A stretch of DNA of 64,000 nucleotides from Neptuniibacter sp. CAU 1671 (GTDB lineage Bacteria; Pseudomonadota; Gammaproteobacteria; Pseudomonadales; Balneatricaceae). This document shows, piece after piece, positions 56,583 through 64,000 of this stretch. Location of the stretch: NCBI RefSeq assembly GCF_029222905.1, contig NZ_JARHUE010000004.1, forward strand, positions 160,433-224,432, read 5' to 3'. Below the pieces are notes generated by a model that saw only the letters and a program-made list of their open reading frames with translations, was not told the origin of the DNA and did not search any database. Positions within the stretch are counted from its first letter, which is position 1; the number at the start of each line of letters is the position of its first letter. Position numbers and translations under genes: made by a program.

Positions 56583-58138
56583 TCCTTACTGAGCTGAGAC
56601 AATAACTTCGCACAACGCTCAGAAAACCGCGAATAACGCGCCTGCTGGGTTCGGGTCAGTGCAGCAAAGCTGATCCCCCGCAGAATTTCTGCACTTTTAA
56701 GCAACAAAGGCAACGCTTTAGCTGGCTCAAGCTTGACTCGCTCATGCAATGCCTGCACACAATTCAGCGCAATACTCAGATGAGAAGGCATGGTTTTATA
56801 GGCCGTTGCGAAATACTTATACGCCTGCTCAACCTCACCCTTCTTGAAGGCAGCCATGCCCTGAAGGTTCTGTTTCCCCCAGGATAATTCCAGCATCCAT
56901 TTATTAATTTCCCGGCGGCGCTCCTGAAACTCATCGGCATAAATGGTGTCCTGTACCGCATCTGCTATCAGTTCCATGCGTTCGCACTGAGTCGCTTTAG
57001 GCAAAAGCTTGAACTGCTTCCAGGCATCATCCAGGGTCTGCGCCTGACGTTGCGCGTTGCCTTTTTCCCGATAAAAACCCGACGCCATTACTTTGCCGAT
57101 AAATTTAACTTCAGGCGTTTCATACTCCATCACCACCCGCTCAAGAATTTCGACCATCTCCCGCTCCAGCTTTTCATTGCCCTCACAGAGTGACAATGCA
57201 CGGGCGCAGCCAAAATAATGATCCGGAGTTTGATAGGTGGAATGGCGGGCATGCACAATTGCATTCTGATAGGCACTGACCGACAAATCATACTGACCTG
57301 CCTGAAAGGCCAGATCAGCCAGTTCAGCCTGCAGTGGGGGCATACATGGCTGTATCAACACCGCTTTACGTAGCAAAACTACCGCACGGTCAAGTTCACA
57401 GCTATCCCGATAACATCGTGCCAGCCACAGATAAGACTCAACCGATACCTGACCCTGATCGATCAATCGATGGAAAAATGTCGCCGCCTGCTTGAAACGA
57501 CCCAGGTTATAACAGGCCATGCCTTTACCCACCTCGGCCCAGGGCATCTCACGGTTGTGCGTGATTTTATTGAACAGCTCCAGTGCAGCTGTATGTTTAC
57601 CCAGACCCAGTAGAGCAATGCCCTTTATCCGCTGCAGATGCAGATGCAATCCCGGATACTTACTCATCACCTCGTCGCATTCATTGGGTACTTCGTCAAA
57701 CTTTTCACTGTCGAGCAAGCGCTCCACGGGCGCGATAACCTGCTTCATACGTAACAGTTTTTCAATCGCTGTCTGGATGCGGGGATAATCGTAAGGCTTA
57801 GCTATAAAGTGATCAGGCGCGTTTTCCAGAGAGCCATGCAGCACTTCTGAAGTTTCCTGATCGACAGAAAGAATAAAACAGCTGGTGGAGTTGTGGATTT
57901 TTTCGTGATTGGCTTCCTGCAGGAGTTGCAGGCCATTTTTCTGCCCGTCGCCCATCTCATAAACCGCAAAGACGAGATCAAACGGAATTTCGCGCATCAG
58001 GCTCAGCGCCATATTGACCGAGGACGCAGGCATAATTGAGGTAAACCCCAAGCGACTCAGATGACTCCGCAGAGTTCCAAGGTCTTCATGACTACGATCT
58101 ACGATCAGGACAGACTTGCCTGAATTCCGGTTTTCCAT
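56579..58138 (-). CDS. Degenerate receiver domain fused to TPR repeats
   Basis: The 519-residue protein has an N-terminal receiver-like domain (1-130). It keeps the acidic start (LIVDRSHED) and the late Lys (AKPYD), but the phospho-acceptor position near residue 58 reads LVFAVYEM with no Asp. Residues 150-500 form helical TPR-like repeats (for example YLWLARCYRDSCELDRAVVLLRKAVLI). It is probably a protein-binding scaffold. It overlaps the end of the convergent small acidic gene by four bases, next to the type I secretion operon. It has no DNA-binding or enzyme domain. Confidence 0.85.
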   Translation of the reverse strand: MENRNSGKSVLIVDRSHEDLGTLRSHLSRLGFTSIMPASSVNMALSLMREIPFDLVFAVYEMGDGQKNGLQLLQEANHEKIHNSTSCFILSVDQETSEVLHGSLENAPDHFIAKPYDYPRIQTAIEKLLRMKQVIAPVERLLDSEKFDEVPNECDEVMSKYPGLHLHLQRIKGIALLGLGKHTAALELFNKITHNREMPWAEVGKGMACYNLGRFKQAATFFHRLIDQGQVSVESYLWLARCYRDSCELDRAVVLLRKAVLIQPCMPPLQAELADLAFQAGQYDLSVSAYQNAIVHARHSTYQTPDHYFGCARALSLCEGNEKLEREMVEILERVVMEYETPEVKFIGKVMASGFYREKGNAQRQAQTLDDAWKQFKLLPKATQCERMELIADAVQDTIYADEFQERRREINKWMLELSWGKQNLQGMAAFKKGEVEQAYKYFATAYKTMPSHLSIALNCVQALHERVKLEPAKALPLLLKSAEILRGISFAALTRTQQARYSRFSERCAKLLSQLSKD

Positions 58139-58216
58139 GATTTGAACACTAGCAGAGACAGCCCAAAAGTAGCATAAGAATCAACTCATTAGCAAAGCCA
58201 AGGCTGTTTGAAACAT

Positions 58217-58248
58217 AAAAAAACCCCGCACCTGAGGTCACGGGGTTT
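58217..58248 (-). terminator. Intrinsic terminator of argG
   Basis: AAACCCCG pairs with CGGGGTTT around a 12-base loop, and on the minus strand a T-run (A residues at 58217-58223) follows. It lies 23 bases after the argG stop. Confidence 0.85.
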
Positions 58249-58271
58249 CTTATTCATCTGAAGATGAAAGA

Positions 58272-59498
58272 TCAGTCTTTCAGCAGATCACGGCCTTTGT
58301 TTGCAGCAATACGCATGCGCAGAGCATTCAGCTTGATAAAGCCAGCGGCGTCTTTCTGATCATAAGAGCCAGCATCGTCTTCAAATGTGGCTATATTTTC
58401 ATCAAACAGACTGTCTGCAGAACGACGACCCACAACTGACACGCCACCTTTGTAAAGTTTTACGCGTACTTCACCGTTAACATGACGCTGAGAGAAATCG
58501 ATCATCTGCTGCATCATCTTACGCTCTTCTGACCACCAGAAACCGTTATAGATGGTTTTGGCATAACGTGGCATCAGCTCATCTTTCAGGTGAGCAGTTT
58601 CACGATCCAGGGTGATCGATTCGATGGCACGGTGTGCCTTGAGCATGATAGTGCCCCCCGGTGTTTCGTAACAGCCGCGAGACTTCATACCTACAAAGCG
58701 GTTTTCGACGATATCCAGACGACCAACGCCGTTGGCACCACCCGCTTTATTCAGGTATTCCAGCACAGTTGCAGGAGACATTTTCTCGCCATTGATGGCC
58801 ACAATGTCACCCTTTTCGTATGTCAGCTCAACATAGGTTGGCTGATCTGGCGCCTGTTCCGGCGCAACAGACCAGCGCCACATATCTTCCTCAGCTTCCG
58901 CCCAGGGATCTTCCAGAATGCCACCTTCGTAAGAGATGTGCAGCAGATTAGCGTCCATGGAATATGGGGATTTTTTCTTTTTGGAGGAAAAATCAACAGG
59001 GATATTACGATCTTCGCAATACTGCATCAGCGTTTCACGCGACGTCAGATTCCACTCACGCCATGGCGCAATCACATGCACGCCCGGTTTCAGAGCATAG
59101 GCTCCCAGTTCAAAACGAACCTGATCGTTGCCTTTGCCGGTAGCACCATGAGAGATCGCATCAGCACCGGTTTCGTTAGCAATTTCTACCAGTCGCTTGG
59201 CAATCAGAGGGCGCGCAATGGAGGTACCCAGCAAGTATTCGCCTTCATAGATAGTGTTAGCACGAAACATCGGGAAGACATAATCACGGACGAACTCTTC
59301 GCGCAGATCTTCGATATAGATCTCTTTAACGCCCAACGCTTCCGCTTTAGCACGCGCAGGTTCAACCTCTTCACCCTGACCCAGGTCAGCAGTAAAGGTC
59401 ACAACTTCAGCGTTGTATTCATCTTGCAGCCAGCGAACGATTACCGAAGTATCCAGTCCACCGGAATAGGCCAACACAACCTTTTTGATATCGGACAT
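58272..59498 (-). CDS. argG: Argininosuccinate synthase
   Basis: I start at the ATG at 59498 ([19 protein letters not shown]), with GGAG 7 bases upstream. The 408-residue enzyme has the PP-loop [24 protein letters not shown] and the C-terminal-domain EGGILEDPW region as in ArgG type 1. It joins citrulline and Asp with ATP to make argininosuccinate. It is transcribed alone and ends at its own terminator; argD and argF lie about 4 kb away. Confidence 0.98.
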   Translation of the reverse strand: MSDIKKVVLAYSGGLDTSVIVRWLQDEYNAEVVTFTADLGQGEEVEPARAKAEALGVKEIYIEDLREEFVRDYVFPMFRANTIYEGEYLLGTSIARPLIAKRLVEIANETGADAISHGATGKGNDQVRFELGAYALKPGVHVIAPWREWNLTSRETLMQYCEDRNIPVDFSSKKKKSPYSMDANLLHISYEGGILEDPWAEAEEDMWRWSVAPEQAPDQPTYVELTYEKGDIVAINGEKMSPATVLEYLNKAGGANGVGRLDIVENRFVGMKSRGCYETPGGTIMLKAHRAIESITLDRETAHLKDELMPRYAKTIYNGFWWSEERKMMQQMIDFSQRHVNGEVRVKLYKGGVSVVGRRSADSLFDENIATFEDDAGSYDQKDAAGFIKLNALRMRIAANKGRDLLKD

Positions 59499-59647
59499 TT
59501 CAAGCTCCAACTTGCAAATGGCACCCATGGTGCAGTCGCTGATTGATCAGCATGCAATCCACAGTAAAAATCGAGGGGCGAGAGTATAGCAGAGACCGCA
59601 CAAAAATCGCAGAGGGAATGATTAAAGATTAATCGGAATAGCGGAGA

Positions 59648-60511
59648 TTATTCACGTTCCAGTCGGATTGTAACTCGACGGTTTCTGGCCCGGTTTTCAG
59701 CGCTATTGTTTTCCACGACCGGATAACGTTCGCCATGATAGCGTGTGGTAATCATCTCCGGGCTGACACCCAGCTTGACCAGAAAAGCGGTCACTTCATC
59801 TGCCCGCTGTTTAGACAGATCCCGGTTTAGCAACCGGCGCCCCAGATTATCTGAGTGCCCGTCAATATAGAGAGATTTCACGGAGTTATCGTTCTGCACA
59901 TAAAGCGCAATCAGACGCAGGCGCTCCTGCGAGGCATCAGACAATGAAGTCTGGGCTGGCGGAAACAGGAGTGCGGTTCGGGCAACCTGACGGAAATTAA
60001 CCGGTAACAGACCAGAGGTGCAGTTTACATAATCGGAATAAGCAGCGTGAAAATTCACCGCTGACACCGCGACGCGCAACGTTTCATCCGTGCCATACCA
60101 GCCCGGAGAGGTAAAGGTTGGCATCATGCCTTTAGACAGGGCGGCCAGCATATTCTGTGCATAATCTGTACGCACATCCAGGTCACCGGCATCACCCTGT
60201 TTGATGCTGCCAATCCGCCAGGGTGAGATACCCGGCTGCCAGGGCGCCGCTTCTGCATAGAGCTCAGCCCCTTTGGCGAAATGAATTTTTTCAATCGGCT
60301 TGAGCAAAAAGCGGACGGTTTCTCCGGCTTCATGTTCAAATATTGCGCGCCCAAAGGTCGGAATGTCCTGTGTCAGCCGACAACTGAACTTGGAGGCCTC
60401 AAGCTGCCAGTTGGTATTATCCAGCTGAGAAGAAAAAGTCACAGCCTGAGCGGCGTAACTGAATACGCTGCCCATCAATGCACATAGCCATTGCTGTTTT
60501 CTTCTCGACAT
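59648..60511 (-). CDS. motY: Sodium-type flagellar protein MotY
   Basis: The 287-residue protein has a signal peptide ending near AAQA (about residue 22), an N-terminal MotY-specific domain (TFSSQLDNTNWQLEASKFSCRLTQDIP) and a C-terminal OmpA-like peptidoglycan-binding domain (about 175-287). The latter has the motif SLYIDGHSDNLGRRLLNRDLSKQRADEV. MotY forms the T-ring under Na+-driven polar flagellar motors (Vibrio) or supports MotAB/MotCD (Pseudomonas). No other motor gene is adjacent. GGAAGAG precedes the ATG. Confidence 0.88.
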   Translation of the reverse strand: MSRRKQQWLCALMGSVFSYAAQAVTFSSQLDNTNWQLEASKFSCRLTQDIPTFGRAIFEHEAGETVRFLLKPIEKIHFAKGAELYAEAAPWQPGISPWRIGSIKQGDAGDLDVRTDYAQNMLAALSKGMMPTFTSPGWYGTDETLRVAVSAVNFHAAYSDYVNCTSGLLPVNFRQVARTALLFPPAQTSLSDASQERLRLIALYVQNDNSVKSLYIDGHSDNLGRRLLNRDLSKQRADEVTAFLVKLGVSPEMITTRYHGERYPVVENNSAENRARNRRVTIRLERE

Positions 60512-60682
60512 GAACTCTTCCGCCTTTCAGGCTTATAGCGAGTGTTTCGGCTTACAGGAGAGGTTCTTTAATGATACATCAGTTCAACCGCTGTCTTTTA
60601 GTCCATATTCATGACACGGTTGGAGCAACAGGCCTACTGAGTTAAAATCCCCTCTCCTTCGCCTCAACAGTAAGGGCTCCTT

Positions 60683-61315
60683 TTGCCAGATCATTCAAAT
60701 ATCCTGCACCCAATGGCCAACCGTTTCAGAGGGTTTCTGCCGGTTGTCGTGGACGTGGAAACCGCGGGATTTAATCCACGCACAGATGCCCTGCTCGAAG
60801 TTGCAGCCGTTTTACTGACCATGGATGAAAAGGGTGATCTGGTCATTGACCAGAGTTTTTCTGCCCAGGTCGATCCGTTTGAAGGCGCTAACCTTGAAAA
60901 AGCCGCGCTGGATTTCACGGGCATTGACCCCTATGACCCGGAACGGGAAGCCGTGCCTGAACGGGAAGCGCTTGAAGAGATTTTCAAACCGGTGCGCCGG
61001 GCAATCAAACACCATGATTGCAAACGGGCGGTATTGGTGGGTCATAACGCTGCGTTTGATCAAAGCTTCATTAATGCAGCAACGGCAAGGGCCGACATCA
61101 AACGCAACCCGTTCCACCCGTTTTCAACCTTTGATACGGCCACCCTGGCGGGACTGGCTTTTGGACAAACCGTACTGGCCAAAGCCTGCGACGCCGCCAA
61201 CATCGACTTTGATGGCAAACAGGCGCATTCAGCACTGTATGACACACTGAAAACAGCCGAACTGTTCTGTCAGATTGTTAACCGCTGGAAGGCTCTTGGC
61301 GGTTGGCAGGAATAA
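60683..61315 (+). CDS. rnt: Ribonuclease T
   Basis: The 210-residue DEDDh exonuclease trims the 3' end of tRNA and other stable RNAs. It carries [19 protein letters not shown] (DxE), [12 protein letters not shown] and the late [16 protein letters not shown] with the His-Asp pair. I accept the TTG start at 60683: AAGGG lies 6 bases upstream and the 13 residues before RFRGF match the E. coli spacing (12). The ATG at 60713 lacks a ribosome site. Confidence 0.95.
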   Translation: MPDHSNILHPMANRFRGFLPVVVDVETAGFNPRTDALLEVAAVLLTMDEKGDLVIDQSFSAQVDPFEGANLEKAALDFTGIDPYDPEREAVPEREALEEIFKPVRRAIKHHDCKRAVLVGHNAAFDQSFINAATARADIKRNPFHPFSTFDTATLAGLAFGQTVLAKACDAANIDFDGKQAHSALYDTLKTAELFCQIVNRWKALGGWQE

Positions 61316-61343
61316 AAAAACCCGCCTGATGGCGGGTTTTTTT
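61314..61343. terminator. Bidirectional terminator between rnt and the peroxiredoxin gene
   Basis: AAAAAAACCCGCC-TGAT-GGCGGGTTTTTTT is a perfect 13-bp palindromic hairpin that serves both convergent genes. Confidence 0.92.
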
Positions 61344-61359
61344 GTGTGCAGATAATACC

Positions 61360-61962
61360 TTACAGATTGCCTGCTTCGTCAGCCAGGTAAGCCGCAACAC
61401 CTTCAGTCGAAGCAGTCATACCCTTGTCACCTTTGTTCCAGCCAGCCGGGCAAACTTCACCGTGCTCTTCGTGGAACTGCAGCGCATCAACCAGACGAAT
61501 CAGTTCGTCCATATTACGTCCCAGCGGCAGGTCATTCACGATCTGAGAACGCACAACACCGTTCTGGTCGATCAGGAACGCACCACGGAAAGCCACACCC
61601 GCATCCGCTTCAACATCATATGCCTGACAGATTTCATGCTTAACGTCAGCTACCAGCGTGTATTTAACCGGGCCGATACCACCTGAATTTACAGGAGTGT
61701 TACGCCATGCGTTGTGGGTGAACTGAGAATCGATAGATACACCAACAACCTCAACACCACGCTCAGTGAAAGCGGACATACGGTTATCCAGAGCGATCAG
61801 CTCAGATGGACATACAAAGGTGAAGTCCAGTGGGTAGAAAAATACCAGGCCATATTTGCCTTTGATCGCTGTTTTCAGGTTGAAGTCGCCAACGATCTGG
61901 CCATCACCCAATACTGCTGCTGCTGTAAAATCAGGAGCCTGCTTGCCTACAAGTACACCCAT
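61360..61962 (-). CDS. Typical 2-Cys peroxiredoxin (AhpC/TSA)
   Basis: The 200-residue protein has the peroxidatic Cys51 in FYPLDFTFVCPSEL and the resolving Cys near residue 172 in HGEVCPAGW. This is the Prx1/AhpC type. It reduces hydrogen peroxide and organic peroxides in the cytoplasm. No ahpF is adjacent, so reduction is probably by thioredoxin. GGAG lies upstream of the ATG. grxD, encoded just upstream in the same direction, is another redox gene but is separated by 93 bases. Confidence 0.94.
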   Translation of the reverse strand: MGVLVGKQAPDFTAAAVLGDGQIVGDFNLKTAIKGKYGLVFFYPLDFTFVCPSELIALDNRMSAFTERGVEVVGVSIDSQFTHNAWRNTPVNSGGIGPVKYTLVADVKHEICQAYDVEADAGVAFRGAFLIDQNGVVRSQIVNDLPLGRNMDELIRLVDALQFHEEHGEVCPAGWNKGDKGMTASTEGVAAYLADEAGNL

Positions 61963-62055
61963 GGTAAAGAATCTCCATTCCTATGCTTGAGTTGCGTTAA
62001 AAACAATAAGATAAGTCCGGCAACAGACAATTCAATGCCTGTCACGACTTTTTAT

Positions 62056-62385
62056 TTATTCTGTTTCAGAATCTGCAGCGGCTTCTTTAACCAGCGTCTG
62101 CAGCTCACCTGAAGCGGCCATTTCACAGATAATGTCACATCCGCCAATCAGTTCACCCTTGACCCAGAGCTGGGGAAAGGTTGGCCAGTTAGCATAGTTA
62201 GGCAGCTCAGCACGAATTTCCGGATTCTCCAGAATGTTCACAAAGGCAAAACGTTCACCGCATGACATCAGCGCTTCAGACGCGCGGGAGGAGAAGCCAC
62301 ACTGCGGAAAACGTGGGGTGCCTTTCATGTAAAGCAGAATATCGTTGTTTTCAATCTGCTCTTTAATAGTATCGATTACACTCAT
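62056..62385 (-). CDS. grxD: Monothiol glutaredoxin GrxD
   Basis: The start is the ATG at 62385 (MSVIDTIKEQIENNDILLYMKG); the open frame runs further upstream. The 109-residue protein has the monothiol active site CGFS in PQCGFSSRA and the WPTFPQLWVKGELIGGCDI stretch for glutathione binding. It binds and transfers 2Fe-2S clusters, often with BolA. It is divergent from argD. Confidence 0.96.
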   Translation of the reverse strand: MSVIDTIKEQIENNDILLYMKGTPRFPQCGFSSRASEALMSCGERFAFVNILENPEIRAELPNYANWPTFPQLWVKGELIGGCDIICEMAASGELQTLVKEAAADSETE

Positions 62386-62609
62386 TGCTACACCTGTTTT
62401 CTTAAACCGTTTCCAGCCTGGGATTGCCGGAAAATATGCAAAAACCAAACAACGCGCCTGAGATGCGGGGCGTTATTCCGCAAAGCGTCAATATACCATA
62501 AATCCCGACTATTTTACTCTGATAAATCATGTGATCTTTATAACGTTTAATTACCCATATTGACCACTGATTCAGCTCATAAGATTACCTAAAATAGCGC
62601 TTTTCATGC

Positions 62610-62638
62610 TTGCCAACCGATAACAAGCTGAATATTAT
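62610..62638 (+). promoter_or_regulatory. Sigma-70-like promoter of argD
   Basis: TTGCCA and TATTAT are separated by 17 bases, with a start expected near 62645, about 45 bases before the argD ATG. The -10 overlaps TGAATATTATT, a possible half ARG box for ArgR; this match is weak. Confidence 0.6.
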
Positions 62639-62651
62639 TGCTTCTTTGTTT

Positions 62652-62672
62652 GGCAGCCTTGGCTGCCTTTTT
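62652..62672 (+). terminator. Terminator-like hairpin at the 5' end of the argD transcript
   Basis: GGCAGCC-TT-GGCTGCC is a perfect 7-bp stem followed by five T residues, in the argD leader about 7 bases after the predicted transcript start. Being so near the 5' end it is more likely an RNA-stabilising or pausing element than a true terminator. Confidence 0.5.
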
Positions 62673-62690
62673 GCGTTGTAGGGAAAGAAA

Positions 62691-63890
62691 ATGCCTCAAG
62701 ATTCCATTATGAATACTTATAACCGGCTTTCTGTTGCCTTTGAGCACGGCGAAGGCAGCTGGTTGTTCGATACCGACGGCAATAAATACCTGGACGCACT
62801 GAGCGGCATCGCCGTCTGTGGTCTGGGCCACGCTCATCCTGCTGTCACTCACGCTATCTGTGAGCAGGCTGGCAAGCTGATGCATACGTCAAATCTGTAC
62901 ACCATTCCACGCCAGCAGGAACTTGCTCAGCGCCTGACTCAGATTTCAGGTATGGAGAATGTGTTTTTCGGCAACTCCGGCGCTGAAGCAAACGAAGCGG
63001 CGATCAAACTGGCTCGCCGCTATGGCCATCAGGTGCTGAATATTGAGAACCCGTCCATTATCGTTATGGAAAACGCCTTTCACGGCCGTACACTCGCCAC
63101 ACTCAGCGCAACCGGCAACCGTGCAGCACAGGCAGGTTTTGAGCCACTGGTCAGCGGCTTTGTGCGTGCTCCCTACGACGATGTTGACGCCATTAAAGCA
63201 ATTGCCGCTAATAACCCGAACATTGTGGCGATTCTGGTTGAGCCGATTCAGGGTGAATCCGGTATCCGTATTCCGGCTGATGATTATCTCAATCAGCTGC
63301 GCGCAATCTGTGATGAACACAACTGGCTGCTGATGCTGGATGAAGTACAAAGCGGTAACGGCCGTAGCGGTCAGTATTTTGCCTATCAGCATAACGGCAT
63401 CCTGCCGGATGTGGTCACCACGGCCAAAGGCCTTGGCAACGGCGTGCCCATTGGCGCCTGTCTTGCACAGGGTAAAGCGGCCGGCATTCTGGTGCCTGGT
63501 TCCCACGGCTCTACCTACGGCGGCAACCCGCTGGCCTGTGCTGCAGCGCTGGCTGTGGTGAACACCATCGTTGATGACAAGCTGTGTGAACGGGCAACCA
63601 CACTGGGTTCTAAAATCCTCGAAGGTTTCCGTGAGGAGCTGAAAGGCGCTACCTATATCAAGGATATCCGCGGCAAAGGCCTGCTGCTTGCCATCGAGCT
63701 GAGCGAAGCCGGTGCCGAGCTGGCCGTGCTGGCCAAGGTGAAAGGCGTATTGCTGAATGTGACCGGGGGCGGTAAGGTTATCCGGATGCTGCCTCCACTC
63801 ACCATGACGGACAGCGAAGCTGAGCTCCTGGTAAAAACCGTCTCGCGCTTGATCAAGGTATATGCCGCGGACGAATCTGAGACTCAGTAG
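62691..63890 (+). CDS. argD: Acetylornithine aminotransferase (PLP-dependent)
   Basis: The 399-residue class III aminotransferase has GNSGAEANEAAIKLAR, HGRTLATLSATGN, MLDEVQSGNGRSGQ with the cofactor-binding Asp, and VVTTAKGLGNGVPIGA with the PLP Lys. It converts N-acetylglutamate semialdehyde to N-acetylornithine. GGGAAAG precedes the ATG. argF begins 30 bases downstream, giving an argDF unit. Enzymes of this family often also accept succinyl-ornithine or diaminopimelate-pathway substrates. Confidence 0.93.
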   Translation: MPQDSIMNTYNRLSVAFEHGEGSWLFDTDGNKYLDALSGIAVCGLGHAHPAVTHAICEQAGKLMHTSNLYTIPRQQELAQRLTQISGMENVFFGNSGAEANEAAIKLARRYGHQVLNIENPSIIVMENAFHGRTLATLSATGNRAAQAGFEPLVSGFVRAPYDDVDAIKAIAANNPNIVAILVEPIQGESGIRIPADDYLNQLRAICDEHNWLLMLDEVQSGNGRSGQYFAYQHNGILPDVVTTAKGLGNGVPIGACLAQGKAAGILVPGSHGSTYGGNPLACAAALAVVNTIVDDKLCERATTLGSKILEGFREELKGATYIKDIRGKGLLLAIELSEAGAELAVLAKVKGVLLNVTGGGKVIRMLPPLTMTDSEAELLVKTVSRLIKVYAADESETQ

Positions 63891-63920
63891 CCTCATCATA
63901 AAAAAGAGAATAATGCTGTA

Positions 63921-64000
63921 ATGAGTACCCGACACTTCCTCACCCTTCTGGACATGACCCCAGAGGAGTTAAGATCCATTATTCGTCGCGCGACAGAACT
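63921..64000 (+). CDS. argF: Ornithine carbamoyltransferase, N-terminal start (partial)
   Basis: The ATG at 63921 opens MSTRHFLTLLDMTPEELRS, the usual N terminus of pseudomonad-type ArgF. The remaining frame is open to the window end (27 residues visible). It makes citrulline from ornithine and carbamoyl phosphate, and the position after argD fits. The identification rests on the N terminus only. Confidence 0.85.
   Translation, partial: MSTRHFLTLLDMTPEELRSIIRRATE

Larger units (their letters stand above)
62386..62690. other. Divergent intergenic region grxD/argD
   Basis: No coding region is visible in these 305 bases. The right end holds a good argD promoter (62610-62638) and a 5'-end hairpin (62652-62672). 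A TGAATATTATT stretch over the -10 weakly resembles an ARG-box half. The rest is AT-rich, and no clear leader peptide is seen. Confidence 0.5.

Noticed and set aside
62946-63935. Long open frame antisense to argD (329 codons)
   Set aside because: It mirrors a clearly conserved argD reading frame; its sequence shows no domain and it is a product of codon bias.

Overview
The window is a continuous, gene-dense stretch of a gammaproteobacterial chromosome at about 50-55 % GC by eye. It carries no insertion sequence, prophage, CRISPR array or rRNA. The gene content (TRAP and Liv-type carboxylate uptake, Na+-type MotY, type I secretion, LutABC, H-NOX, PtsP, DNA polymerase II, the thrS-infC-rpmI-rplT-pheST-ihfA block and argG/argD/argF) points to a marine, motile, aerobic heterotroph of the Oceanospirillales/Oceanospirillaceae kind. 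That placement is inferred from gene families, not from a marker-gene search.

Layout. 1-6.3 kb: the end of a Liv-type ABC uptake operon (binding protein, two permeases), an acyl-CoA synthetase, and a cache-domain histidine kinase with its NarL-type regulator. 6.3-10.2 kb: an Ap4A phosphorylase-like enzyme and a complete TRAP transporter (DctM, DctQ, DctP). 10.5-19.5 kb: tRNA-Pro(GGG), a FIST-domain protein, and the translation block merR-like, ihfA, pheT, pheS, rplT, rpmI, infC (non-AUG start), thrS. 19.7-28.7 kb: a Bcr/CflA-type efflux pump, a secreted His-rich protein, a GntR/FadR regulator, and an envelope cluster (msbA, ugd, an LpxL-type acyltransferase, two glycosyltransferases). 28.9-33.2 kb: the lutABC lactate oxidation operon behind a GntR-type operator, a DUF6482-like protein and an LCM-type methyltransferase.

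33.2-41.5 kb: two signalling and metabolite units. One is an H-NOX haem sensor coupled to a hybrid kinase with receiver and Hpt domains. The other is a run of M42-like peptidase, RLAN/RimK ATP-grasp ligase, GNAT acetyltransferase and PtsP, which I consider the best candidate for an undescribed system (a small peptide or amide product whose synthesis may be tied to the nitrogen PTS). 41.7-50.4 kb: a YjfB-like small protein and a seven-gene operon, mvaA-fni-mvaS-GHMP kinase-GHMP kinase-mvaD-polB. It encodes a full mevalonate pathway, unusual in a group that normally uses the MEP route, with polB at its tail.

50.5-58.1 kb: a LapB/LapC/LapE-like type I secretion system with no secreted substrate gene beside it. 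It is flanked by two proteins whose receiver domains lack the phospho-acceptor Asp. 58.2-64 kb: argG, motY, rnt, a 2-Cys peroxiredoxin, grxD, argD and the start of argF. Most operon ends carry clear intrinsic terminators, which help to define the transcription units.
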